From Candidatus Aminicenantota bacterium (GTDB lineage: Bacteria > Acidobacteriota > Aminicenantia > Aminicenantales > JAFGAV01): a stretch of DNA of 6,660 bases. Positions 1 through 6,151 of this stretch are shown here, one piece after another; the first letter of the stretch is position 1; every line of letters begins with the position of its first letter. The notes under the pieces are model-generated. The model did no database searches. It saw only the letters and a program-made list of their open reading frames with translations, and was not told where the DNA came from. The stretch lies in NCBI GenBank assembly GCA_016867615.1, contig VGJG01000096.1:1-6660 (forward strand). The letters run 5' to 3'. A program made the position numbers and the translations under genes.

Positions 1-556
1 CGACGTTGACGCCGTCCATGGTGTAGGCGATCCCGGTGTTCGTCGAGGCGCCGTAGGCGGAGTTGCGGATGACGCCGGGGGCCATGTTGACGATTTCGGC
101 CGTGAACTGGCTGTAGGGGATGTTCCGCAGCAGCTCATCGGTCAGGGTGACCGAAGCCGTCTCCGTGGACTTGACGTCGATCGTCGGGGACTGGGCGATG
201 ACCGTGACCTCTTCCTCGAGCGCGCTCTGCTTCATCGTCAGGTCGATGGTCAGGGTGATGGTCGTGGCCAGGCGGATGTTCTCCTGGCGGACCGTGCCGA
301 ACCCCTGGAGCTCGGCCTTGAGCTGGTACTCCCCGGGCGGCAGAGCCGGGAAGCGGAACTCGCCGTTGGCGTCGGTGATGAACGTCCGGACGCCCATCAG
401 GTTTTGACCCGTGAGCGAGACGCTGACGCCCGGCAGGGGCGCCCTCTGTTCGTCCGTGACCACCCCCCGGATGGCTCCGGTCTCCCGGGATTGGGAGAAG
501 GCCAGGGGCGCGCAGAGGAGTGCGATGGCGATGACAGCGATAAGATTTCTTCTCAC
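1..556 (-). CDS. TonB-dependent receptor with N-terminal carboxypeptidase-regulatory-like domain (partial, C-terminus outside window)
   Basis: Seen: a minus-strand frame open from a GTG at 556 to the window edge, 185 residues visible. Residues 1-21 form a signal peptide (MRRN, hydrophobic core, cleavage near AFS|QS). Residues about 27-107 match a carboxypeptidase-regulatory-like beta-sandwich: GAIRGVVTD, APLPGVSVSL, TDANGEFRF, LPPGEYQL, LQGF. From about residue 113 a TonB-receptor plug begins (EEEVTVIAQSPTIDV, LTDELLRNIP, then AYTMDGVNV at the edge). Family knowledge: Oar/SusC-like receptors with this order sit in the outer membrane, are energised by TonB-ExbBD, and take up large or complex substrates; the barrel would follow in about 700-900 further residues. 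GTG 556 is chosen because AAGGAGG lies 5 bases upstream. An in-frame ATG at 601 has no ribosome-binding site and would put a charged extension before the signal peptide. It is divergent from the GWxTD operon. The substrate cannot be predicted. Confidence 0.85.
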   Translation of the reverse strand, partial: MRRNLIAVIAIALLCAPLAFSQSRETGAIRGVVTDEQRAPLPGVSVSLTGQNLMGVRTFITDANGEFRFPALPPGEYQLKAELQGFGTVRQENIRLATTITLTIDLTMKQSALEEEVTVIAQSPTIDVKSTETASVTLTDELLRNIPYSQFTAEIVNMAPGVIRNSAYGASTNTGIAYTMDGVNV

Positions 557-561
557 ACATA

Positions 562-568
562 CCTCCTT
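562..568 (-). promoter_or_regulatory. Shine-Dalgarno site that fixes the GTG start of the TonB receptor
   Basis: AAGGAGG reads 568 to 562 on the minus strand, with a 5-base spacer (TATGT) before GTG at 556. The ATG at 560 overlaps the spacer, is out of frame with the signal peptide and only 1 base from the site, so GTG is the better start. A second AAGGAGG lies further upstream (636-630) with no well-spaced start after it. Confidence 0.7.
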
Positions 569-664
569 GTTTGACTGGATCCGAGAAACTCCTGTTGGCA
601 TCGAAAAATTGGATGACCCCCGATTCTCACCTCCTTGATGCATATTAAATCCTAAATAGATAAT

Positions 665-681
665 AGCAATTTTGGTGCCAA
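665..681 (-). promoter_or_regulatory. Predicted sigma-54 (RpoN) promoter of the TonB receptor gene
   Basis: On the minus strand, 681 to 665 reads TTGGCACCAAAATTGCT. The GG (679-678) and GC (667-666) dinucleotides are exactly 12 bases apart, as required for -24/-12 elements. TTGGCAC and TTGCT match the consensus YTGGCACG-N4-TTGCW at every constrained base except the G after GGCAC, which is C. This places the start of transcription near 654 and gives a leader of about 98 bases before GTG 556. Known: sigma-54 holoenzyme needs an AAA+ enhancer-binding protein bound upstream. Inferred: receptor expression is switched by such an activator. No activator gene is in the window. A weaker sigma-70-like alternative (TTGATT, 17 bp, TTAAAT) lies just upstream in the AT-rich stretch. 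Confidence 0.6.
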
Positions 682-747
682 GATTTAAACATTTTTTTTC
701 TTTGTAATCAACAGTATTTCACTTTATATTCGCGACGGAAATCCTAT

Positions 748-775
748 TATTTGAATTTTATCCAAATATTTGAAT
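748..775. repeat. Direct repeat TATTTGAAT x2, possible activator or repressor site
   Basis: TATTTGAAT occurs at 748-756 and again at 767-775, 19 bases apart centre to centre. A related TTGAAT recurs at 793-798, where it doubles as the proposed -35 box of the rightward promoter. An inverted pair ATTTG (749-753) / CAAAT (763-767) overlaps the first copy. The pair lies about 94-121 bases upstream of the predicted sigma-54 start, where enhancer-binding proteins commonly bind, and just upstream of the rightward promoter. The region is AT-rich, so chance similarity is possible. Confidence 0.3.
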
Positions 776-792
776 CGTAGCAAGGATTTTTT

Positions 793-821
793 TTGAATCT
801 TTTTTTCTGGTATGCTATGTT
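793..821 (+). promoter_or_regulatory. Predicted sigma-70 extended -10 promoter of the GWxTD operon
   Basis: TTGAAT (793-798) is followed after 17 bases by TATGTT (816-821), with TGC immediately before it (813-815), giving an extended -10 of TGnTATnnT form. Each hexamer matches consensus at four of six bases. The start of transcription would fall near 828, the A of the first possible ATG. No Shine-Dalgarno sequence precedes either ATG (828 or 840), so the message may be leaderless or have a leader of about 12 bases. Confidence 0.45.
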
Positions 822-827
822 CTTAAA

Positions 828-2921
828 ATGTCACCCGAAATGCGAAAACGTCTTTCATGGATCGCGGTCTGGATCCTGGGCGGCGTCTTTCTGGTCTCCG
901 CAGGAGAGGCGGCCCAAAAGCCGTCCGAGTCTCTTCAAGAGCACCGGCTCTGGCTGGAGGACGTCGAGCCGATCATCACCCGCGTCGAGCGGGACGTCTT
1001 CCTGAAGCTCAAGACGCACCAGGAGCGCGAAACGTTCATCCGTTTCTTTTGGCGCAACCGGGACCCGTTTCCCGACACCGCGGAGAACGAGTTCCAGAAA
1101 GAGTACTACGAGAGGATCCGCTATGCCGACTCCTCTTTCGGCATCGGGTCGCACAAGCGGGGGAGCCGGACCGAGCGGGGCACCTTCTACCGGCTTCTCG
1201 GCCCCCCCCTGGAGAGGCACCGCTACGCGACGCATTCCCAGGTCTGGCCGCTCGAGCTCTGGTTCTACAAGGGCGAGGAACGCTACGGAACGCCCGGCTA
1301 TTTTTATCTCATCTTCTACCAGCCCCAGGGTCTCGGCGATTATCGTCTCTACTATCCGGGGGCCGAGGGCCCGGAGAAGCTGGTCATGCCCTCCCTGTAC
1401 GGGGGGCTCACCGACCGGGCGGGGGCCTACAGGACGATCAAGCAGATCAACGCCGAATTGGCCGGCGCGACCCTGAGCTACTTGCCCGGCGAAACCCCCT
1501 TCGGCTCCGAGGCTTTTTCATCCGACACGATCATCGCCTCGATCCGGAGGCTGCCGGAGAAGAAATACTCCGACGGATACGCCCGCAACTACCTGGCTTT
1601 CAAGGACATCGTCGAAACCGAGCATCTGGACCGTTTCGTCGAGTGCTCCCGCCAGGTCAAGGTTTTCCGGGAGGCCGGACAGGCGTTCCTCCACTGGTCC
1701 CTGGAGCCGGAAAAAATGAGCTTCGGCCGGCGCGGGGAGGAGATTTACGCCGCCTTCGAGCTCGTCCTGAGGGTGGAAGACGGGGGCGGACGCCCCCTGT
1801 TCGAGAGGACGGAGGAAATCCCCCTCCGCCTGACGGCCGAGCAGTACAGGGCCTACGAGCGAAGGCGGTTCGCCTTCCAGGACCTCCTGCCCGTGATCCC
1901 CGGACGGCACAAAGCCCTCTTCCTCCTGAAGAACAAAACGGCCAAGGATTTCACTTCCTTCGAGGTCCGGTTCGCGGTCCCCGAGCGCGGCCGTCCGATG
2001 TTCAGCTCTCCGCTGCTCTACCACGCCCGCAGCGTCGTTCCCGAGGCCCGCAGGAACAACATGAAGGCGTTCGTCTTCGACGGCGTCGAATACCTCGTCG
2101 GCGCCGGGAACGAATTCCATCCGGGCCAGACGCTGGGCGTTTTCGTCCAGGCCTGGGATTTCGACGCGGAGGGCGCGGGCGGCGCGGCCGCGTTCGCCGT
2201 GGAGCTCATCTCCCTGGACACGAAGTCGAGCGCGGGCGTGTTCCCCCTCGCCGCTTCCCCTGACGCGCGCCCCGGCGCCGAAACGCTCCAGGTGACGGGG
2301 GAAATCCCCCTGAGCGGGATCAAACCGGGCTACTACCGGGCGGAGGTCACCGCCCGGACCGAAGAAGGACGGACAGTCGCCTCGGAGGAGGAAAATTTCG
2401 TTCTCCTGTCCGGCGCCGTTCAGACCGCGCCCTGGGTCTACGCCCGCCTCCACGGCCCCTTCCCGGGGCCCGAACATCTCAAGGTCCTGGGCGGACAGCA
2501 TTATCTGGCGGGGGATTACGCTCAAGCCCGGGACGTCCTGGAGAGGGCTCTTGATTTGAAGGACGACCCCGGCGTCCGTCTCCTCTCGGCCAAGGCCTAT
2601 CTCGGCCTGGGGCTTTTCCGGGAATCGCTCGAGCGAGCCGCCTCCCTCAACGAGAGGCTTCCGGACCGGGAAGCGGTCAAGGTCATGGCCTTCAGCTTTG
2701 CGGGCCTCGAGGACTGGAGCTCAGCCCTGGCGCACCTGGAACGGCTGATGGCCGAGGCCACGGAAGTCCCCGTCCTGAACCTGGCCGCCGAATGCCACCT
2801 GGCCCTGGGCCGTCCGGAAGCGGCCCTGCCGCTTCTCGAGAAATCGCTGGCCGTTCTGCCCGACCAGCCATCGATAAAGGAATTGGCGGACAAGACGAGG
2901 AAACGTCTGACCGCCCGATAG
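828..2921 (+). CDS. GWxTD-domain protein with C-terminal TPR repeats, secreted/periplasmic
   Basis: 697 residues. An N-terminal signal peptide (RKR, hydrophobic stretch about 10-26, cleavage near AGEA|AQ) directs export. Residues about 40-190 resemble the GWxTD domain: FWRNRDPFPDT (74-84), ENEFQKEYYERIRYAD, then GSRTERG (112-118) where the family usually has GWxTDRG, and YRLLGPP (121-127), LELWFY. Residues about 230-545 are predicted beta-rich (FELVLRVED, GYYRAEVTARTEEGR). Residues 548-697 hold about four TPR-like helix pairs (HYLAGDYAQARDVLERALDL, AKAYLGLGLFRESLERA, ECHLALGRPEAALPLLEKSL). The biochemical role of GWxTD proteins is not established; they occur in Gram-negative phyla such as Acidobacteriota and Bacteroidota, often near envelope genes. 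TPRs imply protein-protein contacts. ATG 828 is the start given; ATG 840 would give a neater signal peptide (MRKRLSW). First gene of an operon with the gene at 2931. Odd: Trp and Asp of the name motif are replaced by Ser and Glu. Confidence 0.8.
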   Translation: MSPEMRKRLSWIAVWILGGVFLVSAGEAAQKPSESLQEHRLWLEDVEPIITRVERDVFLKLKTHQERETFIRFFWRNRDPFPDTAENEFQKEYYERIRYADSSFGIGSHKRGSRTERGTFYRLLGPPLERHRYATHSQVWPLELWFYKGEERYGTPGYFYLIFYQPQGLGDYRLYYPGAEGPEKLVMPSLYGGLTDRAGAYRTIKQINAELAGATLSYLPGETPFGSEAFSSDTIIASIRRLPEKKYSDGYARNYLAFKDIVETEHLDRFVECSRQVKVFREAGQAFLHWSLEPEKMSFGRRGEEIYAAFELVLRVEDGGGRPLFERTEEIPLRLTAEQYRAYERRRFAFQDLLPVIPGRHKALFLLKNKTAKDFTSFEVRFAVPERGRPMFSSPLLYHARSVVPEARRNNMKAFVFDGVEYLVGAGNEFHPGQTLGVFVQAWDFDAEGAGGAAAFAVELISLDTKSSAGVFPLAASPDARPGAETLQVTGEIPLSGIKPGYYRAEVTARTEEGRTVASEEENFVLLSGAVQTAPWVYARLHGPFPGPEHLKVLGGQHYLAGDYAQARDVLERALDLKDDPGVRLLSAKAYLGLGLFRESLERAASLNERLPDREAVKVMAFSFAGLEDWSSALAHLERLMAEATEVPVLNLAAECHLALGRPEAALPLLEKSLAVLPDQPSIKELADKTRKRLTAR

Positions 2922-2924
2922 GAG
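2920..2924 (+). promoter_or_regulatory. Shine-Dalgarno site overlapping the upstream stop codon
   Basis: AGGAG at 2920-2924 begins within the TAG stop (2919-2921) of the GWxTD gene, with 6 bases (ACCCGC) before ATG 2931. This arrangement favours translation of the second gene by ribosomes finishing the first. Confidence 0.6.
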
Positions 2925-2930
2925 ACCCGC

Positions 2931-3851
2931 ATGAACAGGAAGCTGCAAGCCCTGGTTTTGACCGCACTTCTGGTCTGGCTGTCGACTCCGTCCCCGGCCC
3001 AGTTCCAGGGCCGGATCACCGGCCGGTTCGTGGACCCGTCCGGCGCCCCGATCGAGGGCGTGGAGGTGGCGATCGTCTCTCAGAGATCGGCGGCCATTCA
3101 GTTCAACCTCAAGACAGACAAGCAGGGACGCTTCCTCCAGGTCGGGTTGATGCCCGGGTATTACATCCTGAACTACAAGAAATCCGGGTTCATACCCGGC
3201 TCCAAGGATATCCGCATCGGGGTTGCGGCCGAGGAGGCGCTGGAATTCACCCTCAAGCCGTTGGAGGCGGCCCTGGAAAAAGCCGTCTCCGAAGCGGACA
3301 AGCTGTTCCTCAAGGGCAACAAGCTCTACGCCGACCAGAAATTCGCCGAGGCGGCGTCCGTTTACCGGGAGGCGATCCGACTCAGCCCGGACAACTGGGG
3401 ATATTGGCTCAACCTCGGCCTGTCGCAGAAGAAAGCCGGGCAGGGCGAGGAGGCCCTGGCCTCGTTCCGCAAAGCGGTCGAGCTCAATCCCGAAAGCTAC
3501 AGCGCCAACAAGGAAGCGGGAGAGGCCCTGGCCAAGGCGGGCCAATTCGCCGAGGCCAGGCCGTTCTATGAAAAGGCCGCCTGCCTGAGCCCGGACGACC
3601 CCGACGCCCGCTACAACCTCGGCGTCTGCCTCCTCAGCACCGGCGATTCGGAGGCCGCGCTGCTTCACTTCCGGAAAACCTTCGAGCTCAAGCCGGATTA
3701 TGCCGATGCCTACTACCAGGCGGGAACGATCCTCATCGGACAAAACAAGGTGGAGGAAGCGCGGGCCGCGCTCGAGAAGTTCGTCGAGCTGGCGCCCGGC
3801 GACGAAAAAGCGGCGCTGGCCAAGCAGCTCCTGGAGTATCTGAAGAAATAG
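2931..3851 (+). CDS. Secreted carboxypeptidase-regulatory-like domain plus five-TPR protein
   Basis: 306 residues, complete. Residues 1-23 are a signal peptide (MNRK, LVLTALLVWL, cleavage near SPA|QF). Residues about 26-108 form a carboxypeptidase-regulatory-like beta-sandwich: GRITGRFVD, APIEGVEVAIV, KTDKQGRF, LMPGYYIL, KSGF. This is the same fold signature as in the receptor at 1-556. Residues 121-290 are five TPRs in perfect 34-residue register (121-154, 155-188, 189-222, 223-256, 257-290), each with the expected small and aromatic positions (for example WLNLGLSQKKAGQGEEALAS, RYNLGVCLLSTGDSEAALLH), then a capping helix. Such proteins act as periplasmic scaffolds; no enzymatic motif is visible. 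It follows the GWxTD gene by 9 bases, so the two are very likely cotranscribed. Specific partner and substrate are unknown. ATG 2931 is supported by its ribosome-binding site and signal peptide. Confidence 0.85.
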   Translation: MNRKLQALVLTALLVWLSTPSPAQFQGRITGRFVDPSGAPIEGVEVAIVSQRSAAIQFNLKTDKQGRFLQVGLMPGYYILNYKKSGFIPGSKDIRIGVAAEEALEFTLKPLEAALEKAVSEADKLFLKGNKLYADQKFAEAASVYREAIRLSPDNWGYWLNLGLSQKKAGQGEEALASFRKAVELNPESYSANKEAGEALAKAGQFAEARPFYEKAACLSPDDPDARYNLGVCLLSTGDSEAALLHFRKTFELKPDYADAYYQAGTILIGQNKVEEARAALEKFVELAPGDEKAALAKQLLEYLKK

Positions 3852-4004
3852 GCCTTGCGGGAAACGGACCCCGCACTGCGGCCAAGGGAGCGTCTCCCCT
3901 GGAAATCCCGCCGTTCGGCACTCCGCCTATCAGCCCGGCGGCCGGACGATATGGCTACCCGGGAGGAACAATCCCAAGCAGAGGGAGTGGAGCCGAGGAT
4001 TCTT
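3852..4004. other. Intergenic spacer between convergent genes with GC-rich hairpins
   Basis: Between the stop of the TPR gene (plus) and the stop of folC (minus). TGCGGG (3856-3861) pairs with CCCGCA (3870-3875) around an 8-base loop, and outer GGCC blocks (3851-3854, 3880-3883) could extend it. GGGAG (3886-3890) pairs with CTCCC (3894-3898) around a 3-base loop. Neither stem is followed by a T-run on either strand, so they are not canonical intrinsic terminators; termination could be Rho-dependent. No convincing gene is seen here. Confidence 0.3.
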
Positions 4005-5294
4005 TCAGACAAATCGGCGCTTGATTTCGCCCACCAGGAACAGCGACCCGGTGACCAGGACCGCCCCGCGCAGGCGCCGGGCTTCCCGAAGGGCGAGGCG
4101 CAGGGCGAGCCCCGGGTCGTTCTCGAGGATGATCCGGGAGTCGCGGCGCCGGGCGAGGCGGAGAATGTCCTCCGGCTCGGCCGCGCGGTGGAAGGAAAAC
4201 TTCGTCAGGACGATGCGGCGGGCCAAAGGAAACAGGATGCGCGAGATTCCGGCGATGTCCTTGTCCCGCATCGCGGCGAAGACGAGGACGAGGGGGCGCC
4301 GGATGAAATCCCGAACGTAGTCCCTGAGGGCCGCGGCCCCGTCCGGGTTGTGCGCGCCGTCCAGGATGACGGGCGGGGAGCGGCGGACGATCTCCAGCCG
4401 CCCCGGCCATTCGGCCGCCGCGATCCCCTCCAAGATCCGCCGTTCTTCGAGGAGGCGCCAGGTCCGGCCGAGCGTCCGGGCGGCCATGAGCGCCACGGCG
4501 CCGTTGGCTCCCTGATGCCGTCCCGCGAGACGGGGCCGGAAGCGATAGGTCTTGTCCCCGGCGTCATAGACGAACTCGAAGCGACTTTTCTTTTTGTGCG
4601 CCCTCAGCGAACGGGGACGGTCGAAGACTCCCACAAAGTCCGCACCCCGCTCCCGGGCCGTCCTGCGGATCACCGTCCTCGCCGTCCCCGGGGAAGCGCC
4701 GCACACGACCGGGACGCCCGACTTGATGATCCCCGCCTTCTCGAACGCGATCCGGGCGAGGGTCTTGCCCAAGTAGCGCTCGTGGTCCAGGCCGATCGAG
4801 GTGATGACGGACAGGACGGGCGTGACGGCGTTCACCGCGTCGAACCGCCCGCCCAGGCCCACCTCGAGCAGGGCGATGTCCGCCCGGCGCTCCCGGAAAT
4901 GGAGCAGGGCGGCGCAGGTCAAGGCTTCGAAATGCGTCGGGGGGGCGCTCATCTTTCCGGACCCGAGGAGGCGCTCCGACGCCTCCCTGACCGAAGCGAG
5001 CGCCCGGCAGAAATCCGGCCGGGAGATCATCCGTCCGCCGAGCCGTATCCTCTCCCTGACGTCCGTCAGGTGGGGGGAGGTGTAGAGCCCGGAGCGCAGG
5101 CCGTGGCGCCCGAGGACGGCGTCCAGCATGGCGCACACCGAGCCCTTGCCGTTCGTCCCGGCGACGAGCACCGAGGGGTAGGCTCTCTCGGGGTTTTCCA
5201 GGGCGGCGAGGAGGACCCGGACGTTGTCCAAGCCGAGCTTGACCCCCAGGACCTGGAGCTTCTCCAGGTAGGCGCGGCACTGCGCGAAGGTCAT
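4005..5294 (-). CDS. folC: Bifunctional folylpolyglutamate synthase / dihydrofolate synthase
   Basis: 429 residues, the usual length for the family. It adds L-glutamate to dihydropteroate and/or to folates with ATP, in the cytoplasm, completing and retaining folate cofactors. Visible motifs in order: the Mur-ligase P-loop AGTNGKGSV (45-53); YTSPHL (71-76) and ERI (81-83); THFEALT (120-126); EVGLGGRFDAVN (144-155); TSIGLDHERYLG (165-176); IAFEKAGIIKSGVPVV (182-197) including the lysine region carbamylated in family members; WPGRLE (296-301); ILDGAHNPDGA (310-320) opening the C-terminal domain; and TGSLFLVGEIKR (415-426). All the expected motifs appear intact. ATG 5294 overlaps the accD stop (ATGA) and has no clear Shine-Dalgarno sequence, so it is probably translated by coupling to accD. 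The accD-folC order also occurs in E. coli. Whether it has both activities or only one cannot be told from these motifs. Confidence 0.95.
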   Translation of the reverse strand: MTFAQCRAYLEKLQVLGVKLGLDNVRVLLAALENPERAYPSVLVAGTNGKGSVCAMLDAVLGRHGLRSGLYTSPHLTDVRERIRLGGRMISRPDFCRALASVREASERLLGSGKMSAPPTHFEALTCAALLHFRERRADIALLEVGLGGRFDAVNAVTPVLSVITSIGLDHERYLGKTLARIAFEKAGIIKSGVPVVCGASPGTARTVIRRTARERGADFVGVFDRPRSLRAHKKKSRFEFVYDAGDKTYRFRPRLAGRHQGANGAVALMAARTLGRTWRLLEERRILEGIAAAEWPGRLEIVRRSPPVILDGAHNPDGAAALRDYVRDFIRRPLVLVFAAMRDKDIAGISRILFPLARRIVLTKFSFHRAAEPEDILRLARRRDSRIILENDPGLALRLALREARRLRGAVLVTGSLFLVGEIKRRFV

Positions 5295-6088
5295 CGAGGC
5301 CGGTTGAGGAACAGGCGCAGGGCGCGGATGAGGAAATCCCGCAGGGCGCGGCGGGTCACGACGTCGTCCAGCATGCCGTGCTTGAGGAGGAACTCGGAGC
5401 GCTGGAAGCCCTTGGGCAGCTTTTCCCGGATGGTCTGCTCGATGACCCTCGGCCCGGCGAAGCCGATGAGCGCGTTCGGCTCGGCGACGTTGACGTCGCC
5501 CAGCATGGCGAAGGAGGCCGTGGTGCCGCCCGTGGTCGGGTCGGCCAGGACGGAGAGGCAGGGCAGCCCGGCCCTGTCGAGCCGGGCCAGGGCGGCGCTC
5601 GTCTTGGCCAGCTGCATCAGGGACAGCACCCCTTCCTGCATGCGGGCCCCGCCGGAACAGGAAACGATGACCAGGGGCAGCCGCTCCTCCAGGGCGCGCT
5701 CGGCCGCCCGGGCGATCTTCTCGCCGACGACCGAGCCCATGCTGCCGCCCATGAACCGGAAGTCCATGACGGACAGGATGACCGGCAGGCCGTCGATCGT
5801 CCCCCGGGCATTGACCACGGCGTCGGCCAAGCCCGTCTTTTTCTGGCTGTCCTGGATGCGGCGGCTGTAGGGCTGGGTGTCCTCGAAATGCAGCCGGTCC
5901 ACGGGGCGGATCGAGTCGTCCAGCGTCTCGTAGGAGCCCCCGTCGCAGAGCTGGGCCAGCCGCTCTTCGGCCGTAAGCCGGAAATGAAAATCGCAGGAGG
6001 GACAGACCGAGAGGTTGTCCAGGATGTCCTGTTTATAAAGAATCCGGCCGCAGCTGTTGCAGCGCGTCCAGAGTCCTTCGGCGGACAT
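5291..6088 (-). CDS. accD: Acetyl-CoA carboxylase carboxyltransferase subunit beta
   Basis: 265 residues from ATG 6088. With AccA it forms the carboxyltransferase that moves the carboxyl group from biotin on AccB to acetyl-CoA, giving malonyl-CoA for fatty-acid synthesis. It carries the N-terminal zinc ribbon of bacterial AccD: LWTRCNSCGRILYK with Cys10 and Cys13, then Cys29 and Cys32 in VCPSCDFHFRL. Crotonase-type core motifs follow: FMGGSMGSVVGEK (112-124), SGGARMQEG (145-153, oxyanion-hole glycines), and TTGGTTASFAMLGD (185-198) with FAGPRVIEQTI. Length is near the short end of the family because the N-terminal extension before the zinc ribbon is brief. A TTG at 6115 in the same frame would add nine acidic residues, but it coincides with the predicted transcription start. 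ATG 6088 instead has GGGAGG at 6105-6100, 11 bases away. It is followed by folC with a 4-base overlap. accA is not in the window. Confidence 0.95.
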   Translation of the reverse strand: MSAEGLWTRCNSCGRILYKQDILDNLSVCPSCDFHFRLTAEERLAQLCDGGSYETLDDSIRPVDRLHFEDTQPYSRRIQDSQKKTGLADAVVNARGTIDGLPVILSVMDFRFMGGSMGSVVGEKIARAAERALEERLPLVIVSCSGGARMQEGVLSLMQLAKTSAALARLDRAGLPCLSVLADPTTGGTTASFAMLGDVNVAEPNALIGFAGPRVIEQTIREKLPKGFQRSEFLLKHGMLDDVVTRRALRDFLIRALRLFLNRPR

Positions 6089-6121
6089 GTCTTCGTCTTC
6101 CTCCCAGCAAATCAAATCCAG

Positions 6122-6150
6122 ATACTACCCGTATCCCCCCCGTCTGTCAA
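6122..6150 (-). promoter_or_regulatory. Predicted sigma-70 promoter of accD-folC
   Basis: On the minus strand TTGACA (6150-6145), a perfect -35 box, is followed after exactly 17 bases by TAGTAT (6127-6122), four of six matches including the key T, A and final T. Transcription should begin near 6115, leaving a leader of about 27 bases with GGGAGG (6105-6100) before ATG 6088. The spacer holds a run of seven G. The -35 box starts one base from the palindromic element at 6152. Confidence 0.6.
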
Positions 6151-6151
6151 T

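Noticed and set aside
135..560. Minus-strand frame starting at ATG 560, overlapping the receptor start
   Set aside because: The translation is His/Arg/Pro-rich and lacks domains. The adjacent frame from GTG 556 gives a signal peptide and a clear carboxypeptidase-regulatory fold.
857..2263. 468-codon plus-strand frame inside the GWxTD gene
   Set aside because: It is out of frame with a gene that has a signal peptide, recognisable domains and a downstream operon partner. The translation is Arg/Pro/Gly-rich shadow sequence.
1518..2525. 335-codon minus-strand frame opposite the GWxTD gene
   Set aside because: Antisense shadow of a supported gene, with no motif and no ribosome-binding context.
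2721..3743. 340-codon minus-strand frame opposite the two operon genes
   Set aside because: It spans the junction of two supported plus-strand genes and mirrors the TPR periodicity as antisense. No independent signal was found.
3851..3898. Intrinsic terminators for the TPR operon or folC
   Set aside because: Hairpins exist, but no T-run follows on either strand, so I list them only as a structured spacer.
3855..5870. 671-codon plus-strand open frame antisense to folC and accD
   Set aside because: It lies opposite two confidently identified genes in high-GC DNA, where antisense frames stay open by codon bias. Its translation is low-complexity, rich in Arg, Gly, Pro and Asp, with no domain.
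6089..6115. TTG 6115 as the accD start
   Set aside because: It coincides with the predicted transcription start and would put an acidic nine-residue tail before the zinc ribbon. ATG 6088 has a ribosome-binding site inside the predicted leader.
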